Of a DNA stretch of 64,000 nucleotides, positions 52,770-64,000 are shown one piece after another. The stretch spans positions 4,712,001 through 4,776,000 of the forward strand of contig CP091727.1 of the NCBI GenBank assembly GCA_022009855.1, in the 5' to 3' direction. This DNA comes from Lentisphaeria bacterium (GTDB taxonomy: Bacteria > Verrucomicrobiota > Lentisphaeria > Victivallales > Victivallaceae). Made by a program: the position numbers and the translations under genes. Position 1 is the stretch's first letter. Each line of letters opens with the position of its first letter. The notes below the pieces were generated by a model. That model ran no database searches, was not told the origin of the DNA, and saw nothing but the letters and a program-made list of their open reading frames with translations.

Positions 52770-54457
52770 TTACTTCTGAACCCGGAGCACACCGCCGGTG
52801 TCGGCGCTGGTGGCCAGCGCGGCGTACTTCGCCAGATATCCGGTCCGGATCTTCGGCTCCCGCGGCTTCCAGTTCTTCCGCCGCTCGGCGATCACCTCAT
52901 CGGGCACGTCGAGCCGGATGCTCCGGTTCGGAATGTCGATCTCGATGATGTCGCCGGGTTCCACCAGCCCGATCAGGCCGCCTGCGGCGGCCTCCGGACT
53001 CACATGCCCGATGCAGGCGCCGCGGGTGCCGCCGGAAAAGCGACCGTCCGTCACCAGCGCGACGCTCTCGCCGAGCCCGCGCCCCATAATGTAACTGGTC
53101 GGCGCGAGCATCTCCTGCATCCCCGGGCCGCCCTTCGGACCTTCGTAGCGGATCACTACCACGTCGCCCGCCTTGACCTTGCCCGCGAGGATGCCTTCGC
53201 CGGCCTCCTCCTCGCTGTCGAAGATCACCGCCGGGCCCTTGTGGGTCAGCATCGCCTTTGCGACGCCCGCCGCCTTGACCACGCATCCCTTTTCGGCCAG
53301 GTTGCCGAAGAGGATCGCCAGACCGCCCTTCTCGCTGTAGGGATTCGAGAGCGGCCGGATGATCGTGCCGTCCGGATCAGGCGCCGTCGAGTACTCCTCC
53401 GCCAGCGTCTTGCCGGAGACCGTCGGGGCACTGCCGTCGAGCAGCCCCGGAATCTTGCTGATCTCTTTCAAAATCGCCATGATGCCGCCGACCCGGCCGC
53501 AGTCCTCGACAATGTGATACTGCACCGACGGGGCAAGTTTGCAGATGTTCGGGGTACGGGCCGAAATCTCATCGAGCTTGCGCAGGTCGAGTTTCGTCCC
53601 CGCTTCGTTTGCGATGGCGAGCGTGTGGAGCACCGTATTCGAGGAGCCGCCCATCGCCATATCGAGCACCAGTGCGTTCTGGAACGCGGTCGGCGTGGCG
53701 AAATCCTTCGCCGTCGGAGGATTTTCCATCTTTGCCAGCTCGACCGCGCGACGGGCGGCACGCTTCCAGAACTCCACCCGCTCCGGCGAATCGGCCGCAA
53801 TGGTGCCGTTGCCGGGCAGTGCGATGCCGAGCGCCTCGCACAGGCAGTTCATGCTGTTCGCGGTGAACATGCCCGAGCAGGAGCCGGGACCAGGACAGGC
53901 GGTGCATTCAAGCTCCTCGAGCCCCTCGTCGCTGAGTTTGCCGATCCGATTTGCCGCAACCCCCTCGAAAATCGAGATGAGGTCGGTGTCCGGCCCCCCG
54001 GCGTCTGCGGTTTTCCGGCCCGCATCGGTCCGCCGGAGGCGAAGATGGTCGGGATGTTCAGACGCATCGCGCCCATCAGCATGCCCGGCACCACCTTGTC
54101 GCAGTTCGGGATGCAGATCATCGCATCGAACGGATGGGCGGTTCCCATGGTTTCGACGCTGTCGGCGATGATTTCGCGGCTGGCCAGGGAATACTTCATC
54201 CCCTTGTGCCCCATGGCGATGCCGTCGCAGACCGCAATGGTGTTGAACTCGTACGGCACACCGCCGGCTTCGCGGATCGCGTCGCAGATGATCTCTCCGA
54301 CCTTCTTCAGGTGGCAGTGACCGGGAACAATATTGGTGTAGGAGTTGCAGACGCCGATGAACGGGCGTTTGATCTCTTCGGTGGTAATCCCGGTGGCGCG
54401 CATCAGGGCGCGGTGCGGGGCGCGTTCGAGCCCCTTCTTCATGGTATCGCTGCGCAT
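52770..54457 (-). CDS. ilvD: Dihydroxy-acid dehydratase
   Basis: Converts 2,3-dihydroxy-isovalerate or -methylvalerate to the 2-keto acids of valine/isoleucine synthesis. Motifs: MRSDTMKKGLERAPHRALMR, GVCNSYTNIVPGHCHLK and ICIPNCDKVVPGMLMGAMRL (cluster Cys), then CTACPGPGSCSGMFTANSMN, MAMGGSSNTVLHTLAIA, VTDGRFSGGTRGACIGHVSP. About 560 residues, family length. One indel in a C run near 54000 splits the gene. The iron-sulfur-binding cysteines are all present. Stands alone, with its own terminator. Confidence 0.95.
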
Positions 54458-54637
54458 TTTCAGAATTCTCCTGGTTGTTTCGGTGAATCGAACTTATTTA
54501 ATTTACCATGAAGTCGCGGCAAAAGCAACTGAAAAGCGTGAATTTTCAAAGCAACTCTTGAAGTTCGGCAACGCAGACGGTATATTAAAAAATGATTTAT
54601 TTCAATAAAAACAATGAGTAAGGTTAAAAAGGAAAAG

Positions 54638-56091
<1,454 letters not shown>

Positions 56092-56107
56092 CAGAGGATT
56101 CGACCAT

Positions 56108-56904
56108 ATGCTCAGTATCATCCTGTCCATTCTCGCCGGTATCATCATCGGCATGATCACCTCGCGGGACCTCGGCACCGGCTGGGGGATCGTCTGCATG
56201 GTGGGAACTTTTCTCATTGTACAGTTCCTCATCGGGCTGGTGATCCGCCGCAAAGTCAATGCAATCCAGCAGTCGCTGCAGACGATCATGCAGGAGGCCC
56301 AGGCGAAAATCAACCGTCAGATGCAGCTCTACCAGCAACGTCCCCGGGGAGTTTGCGCGCGGCCCAGCAGACGCTGGAAAAACTCCAGAACGACGCGATC
56401 CGCAAAACCCTTCAGGAGACGGAGCGCTTCACCCCCTGGTACAAGTGGAATCCGATGCTCAAACGTCAGATCAACACGATGAAAATGCAGCTTTACTTCC
56501 AGCTCAAGGAGTTCTCAAAGACCGACGAACTGCTCAAACATTGCTTTCTGATGGATCCCCGCTCGCTGGCGATCAAGCTCGTCCGCCTGTACAAGACGGA
56601 AGACCCCGGTCTGGACAAGTTCTATCAGAAGCGGTGCCGCAGGCTGAAGGGTGAAGACGGCGCGCTGGTCGCCTCGACCTACGCCTGGATCAAGCTCAGG
56701 CAGGAACAGCCCGACAAGGCGGTCGCCGCCCTCGTCGCGGCAAAGAAACTCTCCGACAACGCCACGCTGGTCGAAAACTGCGACCGGCTGGTCAACGGGA
56801 AACTGAAACATTTCAGCAACGCCGGGTTCGGCGACGCATGGTATTCCCTCTATCTGGAAGAACCGAAAATCAAACCGCAGCGGCAGGTCGTGAGGGGCTA
56901 CTGA
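56108..56904 (+). CDS. Membrane-anchored TPR-like protein
   Basis: Two N-terminal transmembrane segments (MLSIILSILAGIIIGMITSR; CMVGTFLIVQFLIGLVIRRK), a coiled coil (IQQSLQTIMQEAQAKINRQM), and after one indel near 56342 a helical-repeat region (LQLKEFSKTDELLKHCFLMD, YAWIKLRQEQPDKAVAALVA) typical of TPR. About 265 residues. It lies 17 bp after ffh and 34 bp before mlaE, so it is probably cotranscribed. Function unknown; perhaps a scaffold in envelope biogenesis. Confidence 0.6.
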
Positions 56905-56938
56905 ACGTCCGCCGCGGCAGAGCGGGAGGTAACACGGA

Positions 56939-57731
56939 GTGACGCGGGAGAAGAGTTTTCGCACCTTCATCCGCACCCTCGGGGGCGCGGACCATGGAGC
57001 CGATCGTCTTCATCGGCAGAGTCGCCTCCGTACTGCCCCAGCTGCGGAACCCCCGCCGGCTGCGCCTTCGCGAAACACTCTACTACCTCGATCTGTGCGG
57101 AGTGAAATCGTTGCCGATCGTGCTGGCAATCTGCTTTCTTATGGGGGTGGTCATGGCGGTCAACGGTCAGATTCAGCTGAGCAAAGTCGGGCAGGAGATT
57201 TTCGTGGTGGATCTGGTCGGCTTTGCCGTGCTCAAGGAGTTCGGACCGTTGATGGTGGCGCTGATCGCCACCGGGCGCGCCGGCTCCGCTTTCGCAGCGG
57301 AAATCGGCACGATGAAAGTCGATGAAGAGATCAGCGCCCTGGAGACGATGGGGATCACTCCGGAAGCGTACCTCGTCCTGCCCAAACTGATCGCCATGTT
57401 GATCGCACTGCCGCTGCTGACCGTATTCGGCGATGCCGCGGGCCTGCTCGGCGGCATGCTGATCGGCACGACGACAATGGGCATTCCGGTGCCCACCTAC
57501 TGGAGCCGCTCGCTTGAAGTACTCGATTACATGACCTTCCTGCTCGGCGCACTCAAGAGTCTGGCATTTGCCGTGCTCGTCACTCTGGCAGGCTGCTACT
57601 GCGGCTTCGTCGCACAGAACGACGCGCTCGGCGTCGGCAGGGCGGCCACCAGCGCGGTGGTCGCATCGATCTTTCTCGTGGTGATCGCCGATGTCGTCAT
57701 TACGATACTCTATTCGTTCATCGGTTATTGA
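56939..57731 (+). CDS. mlaE: MCE/Mla-type ABC transporter permease
   Basis: GTG start at 56939 with GGGAGG upstream; one indel in the G5 run near 56980 joins KSFRTFIRTLGG to MEPIVFIGRVASVLPQL. MlaE signature: SLPIVLAICFLMGVVMAVNG, ELGPLM-type region VLKEFGPLMVALIATGRAGS, FAAEIGTMKVDEEISALETM, GITPEAYLVLPKLIAMLIAL, five TM helices. About 263 residues. Works with the next two genes to move phospholipids across the periplasm. Confidence 0.88.
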
Positions 57732-57741
57732 GGGCTGGCAT

Positions 57742-58551
57742 ATGAGAGATAAGAACAATATTGAAATCGCGGTACAGGACCTCTCTATCGGCTATGACTC
57801 GCAGGTGCTGATGGAACATCTCAATTTCGAAGTGAGATCCGGTGAAATCTTCTGCATCATGGGCGGTTCCGGCTGCGGCAAGAGCACTCTGCTCAAGCAC
57901 ATCATAGGCCTCTACAATCCGATGCGGGGAGACATTCTGATCCGCGGCAAGAGCATCGTCAAGGCAAACGGAGCGGAACGGCAGGCGATCATGCGTGAAT
58001 TTGGCGTCACCTACCAGGGCGGCGCGCTCTTCGGCTCGATGACGCTGGCGGAGAATGTCGCCCTCCCCCTGCAGGAGTACACCGACAAATCCCCGAAAGA
58101 GATTGCAGCGCTGGTTCAGGAAAAACTGGAACTGGTCGACCTCGGCGGCTTCGGCGACTACATGCCCGCCGAACTCTCCGGCGGAATGCGCAAGCGGGCC
58201 GGACTGGCACGGGCGATGGCGCTGAATCCGACTCTGCTCTTCTTTGACGAACCGTCTGCCGGGCTGGATCCGATCACGTCGGCCGGACTCGACCGGCTTA
58301 TCCTGCGAATGCGGGACCGTTTCGGCGCAACCATCGTCGTGGTGACACATGAACTGGACAGTGTATTCACCATCGCCGACCGGGTGGTGATGATGGATAA
58401 AAAAGCAAAAACCATCGTCGCGGAAGGGGATCCGGAGGACCTCCGCGACCACTCCGACAATCCATGGGTGCGCGCCTTTTTTGAGCCGGGACGGGCTGAA
58501 GAGCAGCGATGCCGGGGCATCGGAGAAACGGGAAACGGAGCAGTCTCATGA
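57742..58551 (+). CDS. mlaF: MCE/Mla-type ABC transporter ATPase
   Basis: ATG 57742; 269 residues, intact. Walker A IMGGSGCGKSTLLKHIIGLY, Q-loop VTYQGGALFGSMTLAENVAL, signature LSGGMRKRAGLARAMALNPT, Walker B LLFFDEPSAGLDPITSAGLD, H-loop VVTHELDSVFTIADRVV. The MlaF-type LSGGM(R)KR signature separates it from other ABC ATPases. Overlaps mlaD by ATGA. Confidence 0.92.
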   Translation: MRDKNNIEIAVQDLSIGYDSQVLMEHLNFEVRSGEIFCIMGGSGCGKSTLLKHIIGLYNPMRGDILIRGKSIVKANGAERQAIMREFGVTYQGGALFGSMTLAENVALPLQEYTDKSPKEIAALVQEKLELVDLGGFGDYMPAELSGGMRKRAGLARAMALNPTLLFFDEPSAGLDPITSAGLDRLILRMRDRFGATIVVVTHELDSVFTIADRVVMMDKKAKTIVAEGDPEDLRDHSDNPWVRAFFEPGRAEEQRCRGIGETGNGAVS

Positions 58552-59540
58552 ATGACCAGACCCAGAAATTTCGAATCGGTCTTTTCGTGCTCGGCGGAGT
58601 CGCAGTGCTGCTCGCCATGCTCTTTTTCTTCGGACTCTCCAACCTTTTCACCCACCGGGCGAAAGTACAGAGCTTTTTCTCGGAATCGGTGCAGGGGCTG
58701 ACCGTCGGCTCTGCAGTGAAATACCGCGGCGTGCCGATCGGCACGGTCACCCGGATTGTAATCCGCGTTTCGGACAAGCTCGTCCAGGTCGACATGGAGG
58801 TTGACTTCGACACCTTCGTCAACAATCGGGTGAACGGCCGCCTCCAGCAGGAGCGGGAGTTCCGCCGCTTCTTCCAGGCGGAACTGGAACAGGGAATGCG
58901 CTGCCGGCTGGAATACACCGGAATCACCGGATTGCGCTACATCGATTTCGACTATTTCGCCACACCCGGGGAATCACTGCGGGAGCCGCCGGCGGACGCC
59001 CGGGAAAGCGGAGTGCTCTACATTCCCGCGGTCCCCTCCTCCTTCCACGATCTGCTCGAAGCGCTGGGGACTTCACTGGAACGGATTTCACGGGTGCGGT
59101 TCGAGGAAATCTCCGACGGCTTGGAACGGAGTTTGAGTGAACTTTCCGGCCTGCTGGCCGATCCGGCACTCAAATCGGCGATCAACCGGATCAACGACGC
59201 CGCGGAAAATCTTGAATCCGGCACCCGCACCATCACCCGGGTGTTCAGCGAGAACCGGATCAACCAGTTTCTCAACCTGCTTGAAAAAGATCTGCAGGCG
59301 ATCGATGCCCTGACTCGTCAACTGATCACCGAATCACGGGAAGCAAAGATTCCACAGAGCACAGAAGCGTTCCGGAACGCGGCAGACGCCTTTGTCGACG
59401 GACAGGGCCAGCTCGCCAATACGCTGGAAAAACTCAACCAGGCGCTCGACTCCCTGCGGGAACTGGCCGATTACCTCAATCAGGACCCCAGTTCTCTGCT
59501 TTCCGGCAAGAAAAAACCCGGAGTTCTGAAACAGCCATGA
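58548..59540 (+). CDS. mlaD: MCE-domain substrate-binding protein
   Basis: ATG 58548 overlapping the mlaF stop. One N-terminal TM anchor (RIGLFVLGGVAVLLAMLFFF), MCE domain SVQGLTVGSAVKYRGVPIGT ... LEYTGITGLRYIDFDYF, then a long periplasmic helical tail (residues 170-320) with repeated coiled-coil segments ending in a Pro/Lys tail. 330 residues, longer than E. coli MlaD, resembling needle-forming MCE proteins. The operon has no mlaB or mlaC in view. Confidence 0.88.
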   Translation: MNDQTQKFRIGLFVLGGVAVLLAMLFFFGLSNLFTHRAKVQSFFSESVQGLTVGSAVKYRGVPIGTVTRIVIRVSDKLVQVDMEVDFDTFVNNRVNGRLQQEREFRRFFQAELEQGMRCRLEYTGITGLRYIDFDYFATPGESLREPPADARESGVLYIPAVPSSFHDLLEALGTSLERISRVRFEEISDGLERSLSELSGLLADPALKSAINRINDAAENLESGTRTITRVFSENRINQFLNLLEKDLQAIDALTRQLITESREAKIPQSTEAFRNAADAFVDGQGQLANTLEKLNQALDSLRELADYLNQDPSSLLSGKKKPGVLKQP

Positions 59541-60007
59541 ACCAATCCTCCATCGATCACAAAATCGACGAAATTCTCGACAGGGAAAATCGTTACGATC
59601 GCGCCGCCTACGGCTTCGTGGCGCAGGGAGTCACCTTTACGGTGGGCAGGCTCCCCGCCCATCGCCATGTCTCGGCACTGGAGCTGCTTTACGGGCTGCG
59701 CGATTTCGCCAGGCAGGAGTACGGCCCGATGGCGCCGATGGTGCTGGAGGCGTGGGGGTTGAAATACGCCTCCGACGTGGGGAGGATCGTCTATCTGCTG
59801 ATCGATGCCAAGTTGCTTTCCGCCTCCCCAGAGGATGATCCGAACGATTTCAACATTGATTTTGCGCTCTGCGCTCCCGAAGACACCGGAACCGGAGACG
59901 CCCGGCAGGAGCCTCCGCCCCCCTCCCCCGGATCGATTGACTTCCATCCTTTCCATACGAAACGGCCCCGCTGCATTTCCATGCCCGGGGCCGTTTTCAG
60001 TGTTTGA
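59537..60007 (+). CDS. Minf_1886-family protein
   Basis: The ATG overlaps the mlaD stop. The sequence matches the conserved PVC-superphylum family: IDEILDRENRYDRAAYGFVA, HRHVSALELLYGLRDFARQE, YGPMAPMVLEAWGLKYASDV, GRIVYLLIDAKLLSASPEDD, FNIDFAL. Function unknown. The Pro/Cys-rich tail beyond about residue 115 is probably spurious: one extra C in the run at 59930-59935 would place a stop at 59938-59940, before the terminator. Confidence 0.78.
   Translation: MNQSSIDHKIDEILDRENRYDRAAYGFVAQGVTFTVGRLPAHRHVSALELLYGLRDFARQEYGPMAPMVLEAWGLKYASDVGRIVYLLIDAKLLSASPEDDPNDFNIDFALCAPEDTGTGDARQEPPPPSPGSIDFHPFHTKRPRCISMPGAVFSV
59960..59997 (+). terminator. Terminator of the mla operon
   Basis: Stem AAACGGCCCCG (59960-59970) with CGGGGCCGTTTT (59986-59997), ending in a T4 tract; closes the ffh-mla-Minf_1886 transcription unit. 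Confidence 0.75.
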
Positions 60008-60032
60008 CGGTTTGCGGAGCAATACGCTCCGA

Positions 60033-61428
60033 TCAGAGCGCCTGCGGATTGGAGGAGGAGAAGTTGCGGCGCAACACCGGCTGCGGCCGGACCGTCCGGG
60101 TGCGTGTCATCCACTTGGAATTGCGCACCGTCACCAGGCAGTACGGATCCACCCAGAAGAGGAAGAAGAACTTGAACACAGCGAACGTGTAGGCGAAAAT
60201 CGCCTCGCTGCTGCAGCGACGGGTGCTGTAGACGAAGGCCGGGATGCTCGACCAGATGATCATTCCGAGAATCACCGCCTGAATGAACGCCACCGGCGCG
60301 GCACAGAGCGCCATGACAGTCAGCGGCAGAAACAGCACCGGCAGGAACAGCCACATGGTCTGCATCAGCAGATTGAACTGAATTCCCAGATGGAACCAGT
60401 CCAGTTTGCGGAAGGCAAAGCGGTACATCGAACAGGTTTCCCGCACATCGCCGCGTCCCCAGCGCATCAGCATCTTGCAGGTGGTGCGGTAATCGGTGGG
60501 AATCATCGTGTGAGCAATCGCATCCCGCTGGAAGACGATCCGATGCCCTTCCGACATGAGGTAGGTGGCAAGCGCACGGTCCTCCGCAATATGGGCGGGT
60601 TCGCCGAAAAACTTCTGTTCGACCCATTCATCCAGGAAGGGGAGCATCGCAGTCCGCCGGTAGGCGCTGAGCGCGCCCGGCGTACAGAAGACCGAACGCA
60701 GCACACTCTGCGCGGAACGCATGATTTCGAACCCGAAAACAAAATTCACATCCATCATCCGCGGCAGGATACCATCCTGAATATTGAGCACGCGGATGTC
60801 GCCCGCGACCCCGCCGATCTTCGAATCGATGAACGGCGAATTCAACTGCCGGAGCGTATCGGCAGCCACCACCGAATCACTGTCGACAGTGACGATCACC
60901 TCGGAGGTGGACTGGCGAATTCCACGGTACAGCGCACGCCGCTTGCCGCCGTTTTCTCCAGTTTAATCGGGGTAATCCGGCCTTCGGAACGGGCGGCGGC
61001 CAGCTTGATCCAGTACCAGGTGTCATCCACGCTGCCGTCGTCAATGGCGAGAATTTCGAGCTTGTCGGCCGGATAATCGCTCGCCAGAATGCTGTCGAGC
61101 GATTTCAGCACCGTCTTCCCTCGTTGTAGGCAGGGACGATCACCGTGCAGCTCGGCAGCTCCTCATCGCTGAGCGTCCGGTGCGGCTTGTACATGAAATA
61201 GGCGAGCACCAGCAGGAACGCATAGTAAAAAACGTTCAGTCCGAGCAGGATGCCCCCAGGGACATGACGAACTCCAGCGAAAAAAAGTCCTTCAAAGCTC
61301 TCCCAGGAGAAACGCATGACCGCAGTGGCCAGCACGATGGCAACCAGGACGAAAGTACTGTATTTGATCAGGGTGACGATCCTGTTTTTATCGAGCAGGA
61401 CAAGAGCGGGTTTGAATTTTCCGGCCAT
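60033..61428 (-). CDS. GT2 family processive glycosyltransferase (hyaluronan/chitin synthase-like)
   Basis: N-terminal TM helices (YSTFVLVAIVLATAVMRF; GLNVFYYAFLLVLAYFMY), then CTVIVPAYNEG, ILAIDDGSVDDTWYWIK (DDG nucleotide site), VIVTVDSDSVVAADTL (DxD), GALSAYRRTAMLPFL, HIAEDRALATYLMSEGHRIV (ED catalytic base) and KMLMRWGRGDVRETCSMYRF (R-RW type acceptor motif), followed by TM helices. Indels near 61115 and 60955 divide it. Reconstructed about 465 residues. Makes or transfers a beta-linked sugar polymer; the sugar is not known. Confidence 0.85.
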
Positions 61429-61658
61429 GGTTTCGAAATTCCCTTTCCAAAAATAAATTGGTTTGCAATTTCAAATTTACATGTTACTCAATATAGCACA
61501 GCGAAATTACGGCCAGATTGCCGCCACATTGCAAAATGGCAATCTAACGTTTTTTTTGATTTTCCCGAGGAGAAAAAGAGAGATTTTCTGCTATATTACC
61601 TCAATTCGGACAAAAATTTTCCACCTCGAAACAACGAAATGCAGGAGAGACAAATCGA

Positions 61659-63440
61659 ATGGAGCAGTTTCGCTTCAGCAATCTTCCATACCGCATCCTG
61701 CTTCGGTGCGGCCTGCCGGCCGGCACAATGCTTCTCGCCTCTCTGCTCTACCTCTGCCTTCTGCCCGGCGACTTTTCCATGGAGCCGGGAGCGAGATGGA
61801 AAATTCCACTCTCATTGCTGCTCTATTCCGGTACGCTCTCGGTCGCACTGCTGATGAACCGGCGGCCGGCACGGCTGATCTATTTCGCCTTTCCGCTCGT
61901 GCTCGTACTGGAAGAGGCGCTGAATTTCGCCCCGATCGATCAATACTACGCCTCCGGCCAGATTCCCTTCGCGCTGCTGCTGGCAGCCTGGTGCTGGAGC
62001 ATCGATGCGGCAATCGGCGAAACCATCGCCGTGAAATTCCGGTCTCTCGCCTGGCTGCCAACTCTGCTGATCGGAGGAATGCTCTATCTGCCCCCCTCAC
62101 GATCCTCGCCCACCATATCGCTTCGGGCAGAAAGTTCACCTACGATTCGATTCAGGCTGTTTACCAGACAGATATGGCCGAAGCGATCCACTACGCCTTC
62201 ACCGACCCCACCTGCCTGGTGCTGATCGCGGCGACAGCGGCGGCGGCAGCGGGACTCTGGTTTCTGAACCGGTTCGGAAAGGCGGATGCGGCACCTCGCA
62301 TGTTCTCCGCCGGTTGCGCCGTGCTGGCGCTGGCACTCGTCCCATGGGTATGGCTGGAACTTGCCGGACGTGAAGCGCTGAACCGCACCAAAGTTCTCTT
62401 CACCGACAGTCTCGGTTATTTCGAGGTGATCGAATCCTACGCCGCCGGACACGGCGCACGGCTGGCTGAGGTGGAGCGCCGGGTGGACCCCGGCAGCGGC
62501 GATGACGGCATCTACGTGCTGATTCTCGGGGAGTCCCACAGCCGCCGCCATTCGAGCGCCTACGGCTATAAACTGGACACCACGCCGTTTCTGAAAGCCG
62601 CGGCCGACGCTCCCGACTGCATTTTTAATGAAAAACGCCTTTTCCTGCCATGTGCAGACCATGCAGGTTCTGACCATGCTGCTGACCGCACGGAACCAGT
62701 ACGACACCCGGGAAGCGGCGGTCTGGCCGAGCCTCTTCGACGTGGCGAACTACTGCTCCTACGATACCGCGTTTCTGAGCAATCAGTATCCGCACGGCAG
62801 ATTTGACTCTCCGGTCACCGCTCTCGCCTCGGAGGCGAAACAGAGCGTCTGGCTCAACACGATGGAGGATTTCCTTCTCTGGCGGGCCCGTCCGGACGGT
62901 GCGCTGCTGGAGAAACTGCCGGAATTGCTGCAATCGAAACGCAGTCTGGTGGTCCTCCACCTGATGGGCAGTCACGGACCCTACTTTAAACGTTATCCGG
63001 AGGAATTCGGGCGCGATCTGGAGATGGTTCCCTATGACAAGAGCCTTCGCTACACCGATTTTCTGCTGGGGGAGATGGTGAAGATGTTCCGGAAGAATCC
63101 TCGGGTGCGGGCGGCGCTCTATCTCTCGGACCATGCGGAAATTCCGGGGGTCGGCCACGCCGCGGATCTCTTTGAGCCGGAGATGGCGGAGATTCCGATG
63201 TTCCTCTACCTCTCCGACACGCTGCGGCACCAGCGCCCCGAACTGGAACAGACGTTGCGGAACAATGCGGAAAAACTCTTCACCAACGATCTAATCTTCG
63301 AGTTGATGCTCGATCTGATGGGGATTCATCACCGCTTCGGCACCCCGGAGCTGCGCTTCGCCTCGCCGGAATACAATCTCCCTCCGGAAAAAGCGCGAAC
63401 ACTCTGGGGAACGCGCCCCCTCGCTCCGGCGGCGCAGTGA
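61659..63440 (+). CDS. Phosphoethanolamine transferase (EptA/YhjW-like sulfatase-fold)
   Basis: ATG 61659 behind CAGGAGAG. Four to five N-terminal TM helices (LPAGTMLLASLLYLCLLPG, IPLSLLLYSGTLSVALLM, CLVLIAATAAAAAGLWFL) and a periplasmic sulfatase-fold domain: VLILGESHSRRHSSAYGYKL, TTPFL, metal-site nucleophile region (frame change) VQTMQVLTMLLTARNQYD, LVVLHLMGSHGPYFKRYPEE, and LYLSDHAEIPGVG. Indels near 62095 and 62630. About 595 residues. Adds phosphoethanolamine to lipid A or another envelope glycan, lowering cationic peptide binding. Divergent from the glycosyltransferase, about 230 bp apart. Confidence 0.85.
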
Positions 63441-63449
63441 TGCGCCCGG

Positions 63450-64000
63450 CTACTCCCGCGAACGGCAGCGATAGACGAAGGCGGGCGGCAGATTGCGCCA
63501 GACGACCGAACTGGTCAGCACCTCACCGAAAGTTTCACCAAGCAGCCGCCGGAACCGCATTCCGGCCGGGAGCATCAGCCCCTGCAGATAGGCGAAGGTG
63601 GTGAACCACCCGTCCGGCGCGAGACTCCCGGCAACCGCGTTGAGAATCTCGCGCTGGAGCGATTCGGGAAACACCGCCCAGGGAAGGCCGGAAATGATCG
63701 CATCCGCCGGAGGAAGCCGCCGCTCCCGGAGTATCTCCGCCAGTCGGGACGCGCTGTCGTGTAAAATCTCCACACCGGGGAAGTTCCGGCGCAACTGAAG
63801 ACAGAGCAGTTCATCAAGCTCCACCGCCATGAAACGCCCCCCAGCCGGAAGCATCCGGATGATTTCCCGGGTGATCACACCGGTCCCGGGGCCGAGCTCC
63901 ACCACCAGCTTCGCCTGTTCCACTCCGATCCGGGAGACCATCATCCGGCAGAGCGAAGGCGATGAGGGCCAGAGCGCCCCAACCCGCCCGGGATGGCGGA
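63450..64000 (-). CDS. PmtA-like phospholipid N-methyltransferase, 5' end outside window
   Basis: SAM-dependent methyltransferase fold: KLVVELGPGTGVITREIIRM (motif I), GRFMAVELDELLCLQLRRNF (motif II), ADAIISGLPWAVFPESLQRE (motif IV, NLP-like GLPW) and FVYRCRSRE at the end. Upstream in frame, WALSSPSLCRMMVSRIGV matches the conserved ALxPSS motif that opens PmtA/Pmt-like proteins, so the coding region continues to the window edge. Members methylate phosphatidylethanolamine or resemble rRNA dimethyltransferases. At least 184 residues are present. Confidence 0.78.
   Translation of the reverse strand, partial: RHPGRVGALWPSSPSLCRMMVSRIGVEQAKLVVELGPGTGVITREIIRMLPAGGRFMAVELDELLCLQLRRNFPGVEILHDSASRLAEILRERRLPPADAIISGLPWAVFPESLQREILNAVAGSLAPDGWFTTFAYLQGLMLPAGMRFRRLLGETFGEVLTSSVVWRNLPPAFVYRCRSRE

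Overview
The window looks like a chromosome segment of a Lentisphaerota (Victivallis-like) bacterium. The inference rests on two pseudopilins carrying the H-X9-DG signature, several very large secreted glycoside hydrolases with their own regulators, a Minf_1886-family protein (PVC superphylum), a fused SecDF and a GC-rich base composition. No rRNA, tRNA or CRISPR array was seen.

Layout. 1-17.85 kb, all plus strand: the structural and lysis end of a T7-like (podovirus-type) prophage. It holds a virion-associated protein, a roughly 2,800-residue polyvalent protein with two zincin sites and two BECR-nuclease-like domains, a T7-gp17-like tail fibre, small tail genes, a LamG protein, a metallopeptidase, a DUF1353-like protein, a holin-like protein and a lipoprotein, closed by a terminator. 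An IS110-family element (1549-3268) splits the polyvalent gene. 17.99-25.8 kb, minus strand: a sugar-use operon (LacI repressor, pseudopilin, large secreted GH, beta-propeller enzyme, FAD oxidoreductase) whose last gene seems truncated at the prophage edge. 26-29.7 kb: uvrA and a surface-repeat-like protein. 29.9-35.2 kb: FadR-type regulator, HpcH/HpaI aldolase, a second inverted IS110 copy (31441-33160), a 157-bp tandem duplication and a heparinase II/III-type lyase. 35.5-42.2 kb: META-domain lipoprotein, P-loop kinase-like protein, Na/Pi cotransporter and SecDF. 42.4-50.1 kb: GH4 alpha-galactosidase with divergent AraC regulator, then a second regulator-pseudopilin-giant-GH locus. 50.17-52.6 kb: an IS1182-like and an IS200-like element. 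52.7-60 kb: ilvD, ffh, a TPR-like membrane protein, an MCE/Mla-type lipid transporter (mlaE, mlaF, mlaD) and Minf_1886. 60-64 kb: a hyaluronan-synthase-like glycosyltransferase, a phosphoethanolamine transferase and the start of a PmtA-like methyltransferase.

Caution on reading frames: about one indel per kilobase, nearly all in homopolymer or short C/G runs, splits genes that should be indispensable (ffh, secDF, uvrA, ilvD) and also distinguishes the two otherwise near-identical IS110 copies. This is most simply explained by uncorrected long-read errors. Broken genes are therefore given as one CDS over their whole reconstructed span, with the frameshift positions named.

Together the chromosomal genes describe an outer-membrane bacterium that secretes polysaccharide-degrading enzymes under local sugar-responsive control, imports phosphate, maintains its envelope lipids (MCE system, PEtN transferase) and has been invaded by a podovirus-like prophage and at least three IS families.
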